Shown: piece by piece, positions 11,742 through 23,974 of the stretch
Position numbering within the stretch: position 1 is the first letter of the stretch
Layout of the letters: each line of letters opens with the position of its first letter
Source of the DNA: Omphiscola glabra
Taxonomy: Eukaryota; Mollusca; Gastropoda; Lymnaeidae
NCBI GenBank assembly: GCA_964017045.1
Contig: OZ024798.1
Span: 29,936,347-30,000,346 of the forward strand
DNA: 64,000 bases
Direction of reading: 5' to 3'
The notes under the pieces: generated by a model
What the model saw: the letters and a program-made list of their open reading frames with translations, nothing else
Told to the model about the DNA's origin: nothing
Database searches by the model: none
Program-made: the position numbers and the translations under genes

Positions 11742-12108
11742 TGTTATGTAGGTGAAGTGTTTTGAGTTGAGACACGACTTCCTCGCTTTCCACGTGCATG
11801 ACCTCTTGTAGTCAAAACACTCGAGGCCACGTTTTGGGGTTAGCAAGCGAAATTTAACCTTGTTTACAGCAACCTTAAGTATTGTCCGTTTCAGTCGAAC
11901 ATTGTCGAATGATCTCGAGAATGCGAGAAGCAGTTACAATGCGTAATCTATTTCGAGAATGATCTACTGGAACAGAGTATAAAAGGCCGAAACACTGAAT
12001 GAGAAAGAGATCTTTTTATCACGAGACTGGACTTCGTTGTGTGTAGATTTTCTTTCATTTTTGCAACTTTTGCTCATTGTAATTTTTATCAACACAGTAC
12101 CGGTAACA
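11742..12108 (+). mobile_element. candidate solo LTR
   Basis: The segment starts TGTTATGTAGG and ends GGTAACA (TG...CA). A TATA box, TATAAAAG, lies at 11978-11985. The 5-bp flanks GCCAC (11737-11741) and GCCAA (12109-12113) match at four of five positions. Length, TATA position and ends fit a Ty3-type solo LTR. The alternative is a promoter with a non-coding first exon, because CAAACT|GTAAGT near 12117 looks like a splice donor. I see no internal retroelement sequence. Confidence 0.45.
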
Positions 12109-12309
12109 GCCAAACTGTAAGTCAATAGTTTTAATCATATTCTCTTGCTTTTGTAATTCATTGAAATTCACACATTAAAAACTTATTAATTGTAATTAGC
12201 CCTGACTTTGAATATCGTATTATTTGTTATTGTTTTTAAACTTTGGTATCATCCTTTATTATGGACTGTTTGAAACGAGCCAATAGACTAAACTAAGAGA
12301 TAAAATTCT

Positions 12310-12492
12310 CCATTAATATCAGTCCGTAATAGCCACTCTCACCTAAAGCAATGCTACAATAGGACATGTTGATTTTGCCACTCTCACCTATAGCAATGTT
12401 ACAGTAGGACATGATGACTTTGCCACTCTCGCCTATAGCAATGTTACAGTAGGACATGTTGACTTTGCCGCTCTCACCTTCAGCAATGCCAA
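12310..12492. repeat. 45-bp minisatellite
   Basis: About four copies of a 45-bp unit with GTTACAGTAGGACATGTTGA and TTTGCCACTCTCACC. A lone related unit (CAACAGTAGGACAGGTTGAC) sits at 11713-11741, just left of the candidate solo LTR. Confidence 0.88.
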
Positions 12493-12999
12493 AAGTGTAC
12501 ACAAAAATAATGAATAAATAAATTTGACTTGAACAGCAATCAAAAGTTTATGGTGGTTGGAATATGTATATGAGCTTGGGTCAGGGTGAACCCAAGACCC
12601 CGTTGACACGATAAAGAACTCTAATGCACATTGACATTATAAAGGACTCTATGGAAGTCTAGTGCATAGTTATATGATAATGAACTCACCCAGCATATAT
12701 AATATATATATATATATAACGTGCTCTATTCACCTAGTATGGGCGAGAAGTCGAGGCGAAAAAAAAACAATTGCTAAATTCTTTATGAATATCGTGATGG
12801 TGCATTAATTGTTACAGCCGTGCAACTTAATGGAGGCTCGTCCTTAGAGGTGGCGCCCTGGGTGTTATAAGCAACGGAGTGGTTACACACAAGCGGATGG
12901 CAATAACGTCGAGCTAGCGGTTGTAAATCATTTATCCGCTGTGTGTAACACCTCTCTAGCAACAATGCGACTTTTAAACAGACCACCATAAAGGCGGCC
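12493..12999. other. no gene; (TA)n tract
   Basis: An AT microsatellite lies at about 12697-12718. Two imperfect copies of a CATTGACATTATAAAGGACT-like block lie at 12605-12665. Nothing else is recognised. Confidence 0.45.
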
Positions 13000-13168
13000 C
13001 CCTAGTTGGTACGAGCAGTGCGACTTATTTAGTTACCATCTTAGAGGCTACGAGCAGTGCGACTTATTTAGTTACCATCTTAGAGGCTACGAGCAGTGCG
13101 GCTCATTCAGTTACCATCTTAAAGGTTACTAGCTGTGCGGCTTATTCAGTTACCATCTTAGAGGTTAC
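13000..13168. repeat. 44-bp minisatellite
   Basis: Four copies of a 44-bp unit with ACGAGCAGTGCGACTTATTT and GTTACCATCTTAGAGG. Divergence increases to the right. Confidence 0.9.
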
Positions 13169-13534
13169 ACCAAGAGTCAATATCATTCCGAATTCCAACA
13201 TTTTAAGGCGTAGATATCGCACCACCCGGAGAATTACTTGGACCCCCATGGTCTGTAGGACCCCCGTTGTCTGCATAAATGCCCATTTTGTTTTTGTTAT
13301 GCTTACCCTCCAATCACAATCAACAGATTGAGTCTTTATTTCCTTAACATGACTTAAAAAAAAAAATCCCTTTTAGCATTTCAGCTGAGGTAGTTAACGT
13401 GGTGTGTTTCCCTGGCCAAGTAGAGTTGAGCGGTACTGGAAGTGAGGATGGGGAGGGAGCTGGGGGTGGAACTGAGAAGTGTTTGGTCAGTGGCGGACAA
13501 TACAACTTTGCAAATGCGCCTGGCGTTCAATTAT

Positions 13535-13665
13535 TTATGCTTTGAACACAATCAAGTCTTGACTTATGTATGCTTTGAACACAATCAAGTCGGGACTTAT
13601 GTATACTTTGAACACAATCAAGTCTGGACTTATGTATACTTTGAACACAATCTAGTCTGGGTAGG
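13535..13665. repeat. 33-bp minisatellite
   Basis: Four copies of a 33-bp unit with CTTTGAACACAATCAAGTCT. The unit is a multiple of three, so one frame repeats an 11-residue peptide. The array is short and has no splice or start context that supports a gene. Confidence 0.9.
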
Positions 13666-14204
13666 TGATTGAATTTTTAATTTATTAAAGCTTTTTTGAT
13701 CGTTCATTTAACCATTACAAAACGTGTGTTGAAATTTGGAATAACCTAGCTTCAAAATAACCGCCACCAGATACCGTTGCTCATTCCAGCATGCAGCATG
13801 CAAGGATGTTATTTTGAGTGCACCTCCCTATTACATGTGTGTGTTCGCTAGAATAGATAGGAACCATTCCCTCCAGGCTTAACCTCTGTGTGGTAGGAAA
13901 TTTAAAAATAAAAAAAATTGGCCCACACGTTTCTGTACACCCCAAATTCAGGTAAACCCGACATACTCGGTCAACGACTTACATACACGTAATGTAATCG
14001 AATTCATTTTCCAGGTGGGTGATAAAAAACATGGAGGGCAGACATAATGTGAAAGGTGAACAGACCTTTCATAGGCCTGAACAGTCTGGCTGGCTATTCA
14101 TCAGGATTTCAATGACATGCAATAGAATGCTATTGATTTCATATGTGCTATAAGTGCAACGAGGGCAAATGAAATTTAGAAAAACGTAAAATCATAGCAT
14201 AATC
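13666..14204. other. no feature recognised
   Basis: AT-rich DNA without supported features. A stretch at about 14055-14110 (GGCCTGAACAGTC, then ATTCATCAGG) faintly resembles Penelope-like 3' regions but is too weak to call. Confidence 0.4.
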
Positions 14205-14505
14205 TTAAGTATACAGTGACAATGAACCAGTTGACTATAGAAGTCTTACCGCCTCTTCTGATCTTAAGTATACAGTGACTATGAACCAGTTGACTATGGA
14301 AGTATCACTGCCTCTTCTGACCTTAAGAATACAGTAACTATGAACCAGTTGACTATGTAAGTCTCACTGCCTCTTCTGATTTTAAGTATACAGTAACTAT
14401 GAACCAGTTGACTATGTAAGTCTCACTGCCTCTTCTGATCTGAAGTATACAGTAACTATGAACCAGTTGACTATATGTAAGTCTCACTGCCTCTTCTGGT
14501 GTGTG
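14205..14505. repeat. 59-60-bp minisatellite
   Basis: Five copies of a unit of about 59 bp with AAGTATACAGTAACTATGAA, then CCAGTTGACTATG, then CACTGCCTCTTCTGA. A 2-bp insertion marks the last copy. Confidence 0.93.
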
Positions 14506-15171
14506 AAATGAGGTTTAACAAGAGTGAAAAGATGGCCTCAAATTCACAAGCCTGAACACACATTTCATTATGGTATGTAATTATTTAATACAACAGACTG
14601 TTCAGAGGTGATGGGTCTGAGGGAACTCTTAGGGCACATCGAGGGCTGGTTCACGTGCATCAAAATATGCCCACTGCCGCAGACCCGCCTTTAACGCCAT
14701 CTATGCGTGCCCAGTTGTCGAGTACCTCGGTCTGCATGTTTTTGCCTATCTGTGCTCATTCATTGAGATATAAGCACTCCCAGCCCGGGCCGTGCTATCT
14801 ACGGCACATGTCAGTGTGACGATATCCAGACTGCAATCTGTCGAATCTGTAGGTAACATAATCCTAGAGATAAGACGGGAACACAGGAGTTACCTGACTT
14901 AGCAGGAGTTACAACCCTTTGTTTAAGGAAAAAAAAAAAGTCCTAGAGCCTAGGTATCTATTTACTTTCTCCTGGGTCCAATGTATCATCCTAGGAATTT
15001 AATCCAGAGTTAATGGAGTCGTGATAGGTAATGGCCTTCGTCTAGCGTTTTTATGAACGGCTTTATTTATAATAGCCATAAAATGATTTATAAAAGCGTT
15101 AATACGTTAAATAAGTAGAGGAGAGATTTTTAAACTTGTGTATAATCGAAATTAACTCCAAATACAACAAA
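14506..15171. other. no feature recognised
   Basis: No coding frame, RNA gene or repeat is supported in this stretch. Confidence 0.4.
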
Positions 15172-15390
15172 GTCATATAATCACTGAAAGTCATATGATC
15201 ACAACAAAGTCACATGATCACAACAAAGTCACATAATCACAACAAAATCACAGGATCAAATCAAAGTCACAGGATCATAACAAAGTCATGGGATCACAAC
15301 AAAGTCACATGATCACAACAAAGTCACATGATCACAACAAAGTCATAGGATCACCACAAAGTCATTGGATCGCAACAAAGTCATATATAA
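15172..15390. repeat. 19-bp minisatellite
   Basis: About eleven copies of ACAACAAAGTCACATGATC with C/T and G/A variation inside the CACATGATC half. Confidence 0.93.
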
Positions 15391-15631
15391 ATACATTTAC
15401 TTTTTCTTAAATTTGCTTTATTACGATTTGCTTCACATTTAGCCCAATGATTATGTAATCTCTGGTAAGTTGCCGTTGACTCGAAGGGTTAGGTTGAAAC
15501 TTTTACAAAATCGCATGTATACAACATGCTTGTGTGTGGGGGGGTGTAGAGTGGGGAAGGGGCGGTGTGGGTGGGTGGGGGGTGTGGCGGTGGTAGGGTG
15601 TCGGGGGTTGGCTGGGTGGGGGATACCAACG

Positions 15632-15925
15632 ATAAGTCTATTGGAGGGATGCCGACGGCAAGTCTATTGGAGGGATGCCGACAACAAATCTATCGGAGGA
15701 ATAGTAAAATATGTTTCCGAACATTTGATGGTTGAAATCATTTTCATATTCAATTGGAGCGGCGAAAGATTGTTTGGGATCAAGTGTTTTTAAGGTTATT
15801 GATTGATTTTCTCGCAAACATCCTTCGAAAAGATAGAAAATACAATTACATGTACAACATAATACAAATAGATTGACGGCATAATACAAATACATTGACG
15901 ACATAATACAAATACATTGACGACA
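15632..15925. repeat. two short tandem repeats
   Basis: Three copies of a 26-bp unit (GGAGGGATGCCGACGGCAAG core) lie at 15632-15705. About four copies of a 22-bp unit (CATAATACAAATACATTGAC) lie at 15857-15925. A G-rich tract (15536-15620) precedes them. Confidence 0.85.
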
Positions 15926-15971
15926 TAACCCTTTGTCCAGCGTTATACAATGTAAGAGACAAGCACGCCAT

Positions 15972-16175
15972 TCTAGTTCAGTCTGTTCAGTCTAGTCTGT
16001 TCAGTCTAGTCTATTCATTCTAGTCTGTTCAATCTAGTCTGATCAATCTAGACTGTTCATTCTAATTATGTTCAATCTAGTCTATTCATTCTAGTCTGTT
16101 CATTCTAATTCTGCTAAATCTAGTCTGTTCATTCTAATTCTGTTCAATCTAGTCTGTTCAATCTAATCTGTTCAA
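15972..16175. repeat. 13-15-bp minisatellite
   Basis: About fourteen imperfect copies of TCTGTTCAATCTAG, with variants CATTCTAG and CATTCTAATT. Unit length drifts between 13 and 15 bp. Confidence 0.9.
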
Positions 16176-17967
16176 CGCTGCACGCACCAAAGGGGACCGA
16201 CAATTTAACTGGTTATCAATGTGTCTTTAATGAGATGTTCTATCACAGGAGACCTAACAATGGTGATTATAGCAGGAAGATGTTGCTGCGTGCTGAGGTG
16301 GGAGATATCATGTCGCTGTTTGTTTCAACGGGAGATATCATGTCGCTGTTTGTTTCAACAAGTTTCCATAACACTGTAAACTAAACGTCACTTTGTTATT
16401 TCCTCCATCATTGTGAAGATGATAAATTCTGCACGTTGCCACCCCCCCCCCCCACATCCCTCCGCCCCCTTTGCTGTTTTACCCCAGAGCTCAGAAAGTA
16501 GATTACGCCAAGGGGGCTGAAGGTTACCGTATCCTGTTTGGCACGCGCAGCATTTCTCCAGCACGTGCCCAACTGACAGGGGCAGATAACACAGGTAATT
16601 GGCATCCCACAGAAGGAAAGTGAAAAAAAAGGAAAGAAAAGATATTTTAAAAAAAGAATCGGGTCTGGGGGGATACAGCAGAGGTTCTCAGCTGATTGTT
16701 TTCTATGGCCATCGATCCAACCAGCGGCCCGATATGATAATTAGGTCAACGGGAATAAACGTCCTCGTCATGGAGTCAAATATAATGATGTCGGAGTCGA
16801 ACGTTTTCCCTCACTATCGAAATCGAAGTAGAATAGACTGGGCGTCGTGGAGGCTAATCCGACAACGGGTGAAGGCAGGAGTGACGTCACTTGTCCAAAC
16901 GATGTCATATTTTGGTAAAAACAGCCGTGGTCAGATTTAAATTCCAGAAACGTACATTTCAATACAATCGTTCGTTTTCAGTCTTGATTTTTTTAACATT
17001 TCATGCACACAATGATCGAAATGAGCAAAACAAAGTATCGGGAAAACCCGGAGGCAAAAAAGAACGCAACAAAAACAACGAACGTGTCGGCAAGACGCCT
17101 TCATCTGTCAACAAGCAAAAGTAAAAACAGAATAAAAATAACCCTGTGCTGAAATAAGGTGTCCGAGAGGAAAGTAAGAGGAATGTAAATTATCGGCTGG
17201 TGTCTTAAGACACAGACATCAAATAAAATGAATTACAAATGTGTGTACGAACTAGGCCTATCAAGGTTTCCGGTTTTTTTTTTTTTCTTTTTTTTTTTTA
17301 TCTGAACAGAGAAATCATTTTGTCATGAAATTGATGTTTCCACTTGCAGGAAATAATGTAAAATTAATGTTGGTGACACAAGTATTTATAACGCAAACCA
17401 TAACATTCCAATAATTTTAAAGTAAATTACGATAAATAAATGTCATGTCAAATTAAGGTTATGTGATATATATAGTTATTAATTTTGTAATATTTTGTAT
17501 TTAAATTATAAAGTGTGACTTACTCTAACAATCGAAAAAAGTGTGGGGGGGGGCGGGTGTGAGGGACATGGGAAAGATTGCGACAGGGGGAGGGAGGTGG
17601 TAATTTTTGTCCCCTAAAATAGCGGGACGTATTTTATGGACGACCCCCCCTTCCCCCATAACTGCACCATAAAATCCGCGAAGTATGACTTCCTGCACTA
17701 AAAAAAGGGAGTTCTGTAAGAACAAGGTCAATCAGAGTATTTTTCTATTTCACGGAAATCGAAATCAATAGCTTGATTGAATCAATTTCGATGCGATGAA
17801 ATATTTATCTTTATATTCATTGTAAATATATGTTATCTTTAAAATTTATGTTAATATTATTATAAATGTAGAAATATTTTTTTTAAATAACAATTAAAGG
17901 ATTTTAAAAGTATTTACCTGAATTTGAGAGTTAAGATATATTTTGAAATTTGGCAAAACATGCATTC
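16176..17967. other. gene-free stretch with homopolymers
   Basis: A 30-bp tandem duplication (GGGAGATATCATGTCGCTGT core) lies at 16300-16360. C or G runs lie at 16441-16453 and 17543-17552, and T runs at 17273-17299. Short frames of 60-110 codons occur on both strands but show no domain. The part at 17270-17520 and 17740-17960 is AT-rich. Confidence 0.45.
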
Positions 17968-18215
17968 AAATAACGCACTTTATAAGAATCCCAATTAGTA
18001 TCACCCCCCCCCCCCCCGAGGCTCGCAAACGCACATTTTTCACGCCCCTGAACTATACCAATATTCTAATGACCCATCCGCCTTTACACCACATATCTAT
18101 TTCACAAACTAAGAAAAACAAAAGAAACTATTACGCAAAAAAAAAAAAACGCACATTCGATTTACAATTTAAAAAATAATCATTTAGCACTGTTATCGGG
18201 TAATTTATTAAGTGC
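17968..18215. repeat. dispersed repeat A, copy 1
   Basis: This stretch is alignable by eye to 56436-56695. Shared blocks in the same order are AACGCAC, TAAGAATCCC, a C-rich run, CGCACTTTT or CGCACATTTTTCACG, TGAACTATA with ATATTCT, AAATTACGCA and TATCATTTAGC. No inverted ends or target duplications are visible. It is probably an old non-autonomous transposon; the class is unknown. Confidence 0.55.
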
Positions 18216-18428
18216 AATCAGAGGGTTCATATTTCCTTTATCTTCCCATTGAAACGCAGGAAAACCCCATTTTTTGGAGTTAGGAGTTGGCGGCTCCCGC
18301 TGAAAATTTGATAGAATATGCTGTCATCCGTAGCGAAAACTAAGTTAAAGCTCGATAAGTTGACTGGCGGGAAGGGTGTCAATTAGCCGTCCGAGGATTT
18401 TTGCCAGCCAGCCACGAATTAATGTAGA

Positions 18429-18468
<40 letters not shown>

Positions 18469-18974
18469 GTAACTCACCGTTAGAAATAGTTCAAATAGTA
18501 AAATGGTGATCAAGAAATACTCACTCAACCTTATGGGGAAAATCAATATATAGACGATGTCAAATCAATAGTGAACTAATTTGTTTTACTTTTAAATAAT
18601 GTTTTTAAATTTCAAGGGCCAGAAAATGCTGGTGTTGTGGGTGGTAGATTTAAATAATAGTAATAGTAGTATCCCAAGTCCTATGTTATTTTACAGATTG
18701 AATTTTGGTATGGATTTTAATTAAAAAAATATTCTGAAAATATACAAAAAAAAGCCATGATTTTTTAAATATATTTCAGTACATTTTGGTAAAATGAGGT
18801 TGGGACATAAGAATACAATTCGGGGGGGGGGGGGGGGGGCGCACAACACGTGCAAAAGTGTAACTAATAAGGGATTTACAATCCCGGTACTGGCTTTTTC
18901 TATTTAAATAAAAACAAAATGACATATTTGGGTGTAAGGGAGACGGTCCTGCGGTTTTTTGGGGAGTTTTGCCC
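18216..18974. other. no gene; poly(T) and poly(G) tracts
   Basis: A run of 36 T lies at 18432-18467, which could be the tail of a minus-strand retroposon, though I recognise no body next to it. A run of about 17 G lies at 18823-18839. Confidence 0.5.
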
Positions 18975-20233
18975 CAGGAAGAACAAGGTACTCAAGAGAG
19001 GAAGAACAAGGTACTCAAGAGAGGAAGAACAAGGTACTCAAGAGAGGAAGAACAAGATACTCAAGAGAGGAAGAACAAGGTACTCAAGAGAGGAAGAACA
19101 AGGTACTCAAGAGAGGAAGAACAAGATACACAAGAGAGGCAGAACAAGGTACTCAAGAGAGGAAGAACAAGGTACTCAAGAGAGAAAGAACAAGATACAC
19201 AAGAGAGGAAGAACAAGGTACTCAAGAGAGGAAGAACAAGGTACTCAAGAGAGGAAGAACAAGGTACTCAAGAGAGGAAGAACAAGGTACTCAAGAGAGG
19301 CAGAACAAGATACACAAGAGAGGAAGAACAATGTACTCAAGAGAGGAAGAACAAGGTACTCAAGAGAGGAAGAACAAGGTACTCAAGAGAGGAAGAACAA
19401 GGTACTCAAGAGAGAAAGAACAAGATACACAAGAGAGGAAGAACAAGGTACTCAAGAGAGGAAGAACAAGGTACTCAAGAGAGGAAGAACAAGGTACTCA
19501 AGAGAGGAAGAACAAGGTACTCAAGAGAGGAAGAACAAGGTACTCAAGAGAGAAAGAACAAAATACACAAGAGAGGAAGAACAAGGTACACAAGAGAGGA
19601 AGAACAAGGTACTCAAGAGAGGAAGAACAAGGTACTCAAGAGAGGAAGAACAAGGTACTCAAGACAGGAAGAACAAGGTACTCAAGAGAGGAAGAACAAG
19701 GTACTCAAGAGAGGAAGAACAAGGTACACAAGAGAGGAAGAACAAAGTACACAAGAAAGGAAGAACAAGGTACTCAAGAGAGGAAGAACAAGGTACTCAA
19801 GAGAGGAAGAACAAGGTACTCAAGAGAGGAAGAACAAGATACTCAAGAGAGGAAGAACAAGGTACTCAAGAGAGGAAGAACAAGGTACTCAAGAGAGGAA
19901 GAACAAGGTACTCAAGAGAGGAAGAACAAGGTACTCAAGAGAGGAAGAACAAGGTACTCAAGAGAGGAAGAACAAGGTACTCAAGAGAGGAAGAACAAGG
20001 TACTCAAGAGAGGAAGAACAAGGTACTCAAGAGAGGCAGAACAAGGTACTCAAAAGAGGAAGAACAAGATACACAAGAGAGGAAGAATAAGGTACACAAG
20101 AGAGGCAGAACAAGGTACTCAAGAGAGGAAGAACAAGGTACCCAAGAGAGGAAGAACAAGATACACAAGAGAGGCAGAACAAGATACACAAGAGAGGCAG
20201 AACAAGATACACAAGAGAGGCAGAACAAGATAA
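18975..20233. repeat. 23-bp minisatellite, about 55 units
   Basis: About 55 copies of a 23-bp unit containing GGAAGAACAAGGTACTCAAG. The strand is purine-rich, so it may adopt unusual structure. All three forward frames stay open for more than 1.1 kb because each reads the same 23-residue peptide in rotation. Variants GATACAC, GGCAGAAC and GAGAAAG are scattered and become dense at the right end, as expected for a decayed edge. Confidence 0.97.
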
Positions 20234-20239
20234 ACAGAG

Positions 20240-22896
20240 AATAAATGGGTGCATTTGACGAGTATATCAATAACTCAGAGTTCAAATAGGTGACACACCG
20301 GATATTGGTATATGGAACGTTTTAAAACTAATGATATAATGTATTTTTTTTAACGCAAACACATTTCAGTCGTAGGAAAGAGATGTCTACATATTTATGA
20401 GTATATCATTATTTGTATATTTTAAAAATGCATTATACAAATTTCTTAAAAATTCCTTTTTATTTGGATAACGTTATCTAAAAACGCAATCATTTTTACA
20501 GACGTAAACATTTAATATCTTAAAAAAGAAACAATTTTTTTTTTATGTTCAGAAAATAAAGTTCAGTGGCGTTAAAAGCTAAGGGGCAATTTTTTTCTTT
20601 AAATATAAGGAAATATTTTTTTTTTTTTTATTTTTTTTTTTTACATTTTGTGTCAAATACAGTTTAAGGGCATAGGAAATTTCTATGAGATTAGAATAGT
20701 TCTTCAAAAACAACAGACAGATTTTTATTATTGGTTAACAGATTTTTCTTTAAATAAAATAATTATGTTTGTTTTTTTTCAACGATTTTACAATAATATA
20801 GTTCATGGGCGAGGCATCGCATGTGTAAACTTTTAATGAAGATTAAACCATATCAAATCCGTTAATGCGACACACATAATAAAATAATACAAAGATTTTT
20901 AAGAACGTTAATGACACGTTTCACATTTTTTTAAAATTTATTTTATAAGAAATTTTTTTTTTCTTTGTTGTTTAAGGGTCGTAAATTAATAACGTCAATA
21001 ATTTTTACGCAATTTTGTACCCCCCCCCCTTTCCGACCCATGTCAATAACTGTGAAACATTCAATGACCCCTCCCCTATTTATGTCAACAATTTATACCC
21101 CCCCCCCTCCCCCCTTCCGGCCAAAAAAAAAAGAATTATAATATAAATAAATTTATAAATACATTTCACTTTGTGCTGATCTATTTTAATGACATAAAAT
21201 TGTAGGAAGAACATTTTATTGCATCTTAAGCTTGTTAATCATCAAGTTAAAAAGTTTTACACTTAAATCTTATTATGCAGAATCAATCAAAAGGTTGTTA
21301 AAGACTAAATATCATTGTATGTGGAAGTATAAATATGATTATTGTATAGCTGACAATTATAGTATAGTTTCTAGCTGCTATCATCTTCCCATGGAGTAGC
21401 CAGGTGTTGCTCTATCGTAACAATGGGCATCAGAGACATCATTTGTGTAGGGCAGGGGGGCATTCCCCCCTGAATTTGCAGGTTTTCTTAAAATTGCTAT
21501 GTATACCCTGGCGCCCCCAGTAATAAATAACTTAACAAGCCGACCAAGATATGGTTTTGCCCCACACCCCCTTGAAAAAGCCCTGGCATGACGGCTCCGA
21601 TGTGCATAGTCTATAGTCGCTGATTTTCATCTTGTGGAACTGATATACCACACAGGTCAACATCATCCTCATCTAACTATTCAGCATTTTAAAAAGAAGC
21701 ATTGTCGGTGTGAGCTCTCTTTATCTCGCATTTTTCGAATCCTTTTTTGTTGAGGAGCAGGTGCTAATTTCTTATGCCATGTCCTTATAGGGGAAATTGT
21801 CGGTTCTGTTGAACATGCATTTTCAACATGGCTTGTGATGCAAAATAGATGTTACAGATTTTGCCAATCCGTTCAAGCAGCGATGTTGTTATTGTCAATT
21901 ACTTTACTTTCCCATTTTTTCTCAAAATATCGTATTCCTACTCTATCAATATCATTTATCTATACTGCACATGACACTAGAACCTTGTCCTTCTTCCATA
22001 CCTGCAACATAATCGCAAAAATACCGCCCTAGTCATTTGCGACAAACAGAATCTACAGGTGAAGAGAGGCCAACTTTTGACTTCTCTTGCACTAACAAAA
22101 CGTGCTAACATTCTGACCAGCCATCTGCAGTGCACAGACACACATAGAATAAACCTTACATTGTTAAAAAAACAAAAAAAATTATATGACTATTTATTGT
22201 TTTTGGAATGATGTCAATTTTTTAGATTAAAATTTTAATAGAGAAAATCTGATTGTTGACGTCAACTAATCTGAACCCCCACTCCCCCTTGTATACAACT
22301 TTCAAACATTTCCAAACCCTATCCCGTTATTTTCTTGACGTAATTAAGGGACGCCTTAGGGGCGTGAAAACAATTTGATAGGCCTAAAAAAAAATTTAAA
22401 GGATCAAACCCAATGGTGTTAGAGAGGTAAAAATCTATAAATAGAGTATTCTTTACAAATTATGGAATACTCATTTTCTATTTCCTAAATATTCATTTCA
22501 AGTGCGTTGAAGAATTATTATTATTATTTTTTTTCTAATTGGTTTGTTGTTTTTTTTGTTGTTGAGAATTCAATACATTAAAATCCGATTAAGTTACATA
22601 CGTCAGAATCGGATTTTTAGATGTTTAGACATCGAAGGTGGAAAGTATAGCATTGTGCCTTTCAGTATTAACCCGGTAACACTGGATCATATTTTCTAGT
22701 ATGTACAAAATTCAATCCCAATTAAACATCCCCTAGCTGACATTGAAACTAATAACGATTATTTGTCATGTTTGGCCAACTGTTATTTTATTCTCGAACC
22801 GCCAACATTTCCGGCTCCGCATCACTACTACCGAGGTCTGATATAAGTTACAATATTTTTTTATTTTTTTTAAACTCTTAATCCCTGGCTTGATGT
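20240..22896. other. long AT-rich gene-free stretch
   Basis: No coding frame is supported. T-rich and A-rich runs are frequent (20520-20645). C-rich runs lie at 21020-21030 and 21100-21117. The part at 21390-21600 has a GC-richer block (GGGCAGGGGGGCATTCCCCC, an imperfect palindrome), possibly a degraded transposon. None of the frames at 20648-20836 or 21835-22032 shows a domain. Confidence 0.45.
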
Positions 22897-23069
22897 CACT
22901 GACGTAGGCAGGTTAATCAGGCGCCGAGGGGGCTGTCAACGATGATGCGCCCCTTTTTTTCCTATATTTTGAGGGGGTGGCATTTTCGGCCATCTACGGA
23001 GTTTTTTCGTGAGGATGGGGCAAAATCAACTCCCTGACAGGGCGAGACTAACCCCAGCTGACGCCGCTG
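22897..23069. mobile_element. degraded hAT-like MITE
   Basis: The left end CACTGACGTAGGCAGG and right end CAGCTGACGCCGCTG are weak inverted matches to the CAGTGGCGTAGC family. The interior block GAGTTTTTTCGTGA is shared with the better preserved element at 60323. Flanks CTTGATGT and CTTGACTG share five leading bases. Confidence 0.5.
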
Positions 23070-23515
23070 CTTGACTGGCAGTAAAACTGTGTATTTGAGC
23101 ATTAACCATTTGTTGGACTCTGATGGACGGCCTGGGATATTGAGAAGGCATGAAACGGAATGTGGAACAAACACGTCACGGCCCGACAGGAATTTAAGAT
23201 CGGTTTCCGAATGCGCTGGTGTAAGCAGAAAAGAGTTTGTAACCATGTTCCAGGTGTGGGGGCAGCTATCTTACTGTTGTAATCGAGGGTGTTAAAGGAC
23301 GCACCCGATGTGTAAGCCGAGACGTTGACATCGAGGCACGGCTTGGAGTGGAACTGAATACGCAGATGTGTAAAAGTATACGAGAAATAAAACCAAGCCA
23401 TAACATTTTGTGGAATTTTTATTTTATTCACATTTAATTCCCCGTAATATTATTTTTAATTATAAGGTTTGTCTTGAATATATGACAAGCCATTATCTTA
23501 AATGCAAATATTCCC
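23070..23515. other. no feature recognised
   Basis: Frames of 74-109 codons overlap here on both strands. I see no domain and no consistent splice sites. Confidence 0.4.
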
Positions 23516-23970
23516 ACACCAGCTATATCGCCATATACAAACATCTCCCACCAGCTTATTTCCCCACATGCAAACATCCCCACACAACCAGCTATATCGC
23601 CACATACAAACATCCCCACACAACCAGCTATATCGCCACATACAAACATCCCCAAGCTAGCAGCTATATCGCCACATACAAACATCCCAACACAACCAAC
23701 TATATCGCCACATACAAACATCCTTACACCAGCTATATCGATACATACACATATCTCTACACCAGCTTCATCGCCACATACACACATCCCTACAGCAGCT
23801 ATATCGCTACATACAAACATCCCCCATCCTAGCCATATTGCGCAAACAAACATCCCCCATCCCAGATTTATTGCGCATACAGACATCTCCACCCCATCCA
23901 TCTTGGCCAATGTAATCATTCCTTATCTCAGCCCTATCACCACATATGAACACTCCAGCCCCAGCTTCAT
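23516..23970. repeat. 36-bp minisatellite, degenerate
   Basis: About twelve copies of a 33-37-bp unit with AGCTATATCGCCACATACAA followed by ACATCCCC. Several units are shortened by loss of CACAACC. Divergence is highest at the right end. Confidence 0.93.
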
Positions 23971-23974
23971 CACC

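Noticed and set aside
18919..20244. A 441-codon open frame
   Set aside because: It is a 23-bp tandem repeat, and all three forward frames are open and read the same peptide in rotation. No start context, domain or splice signals.
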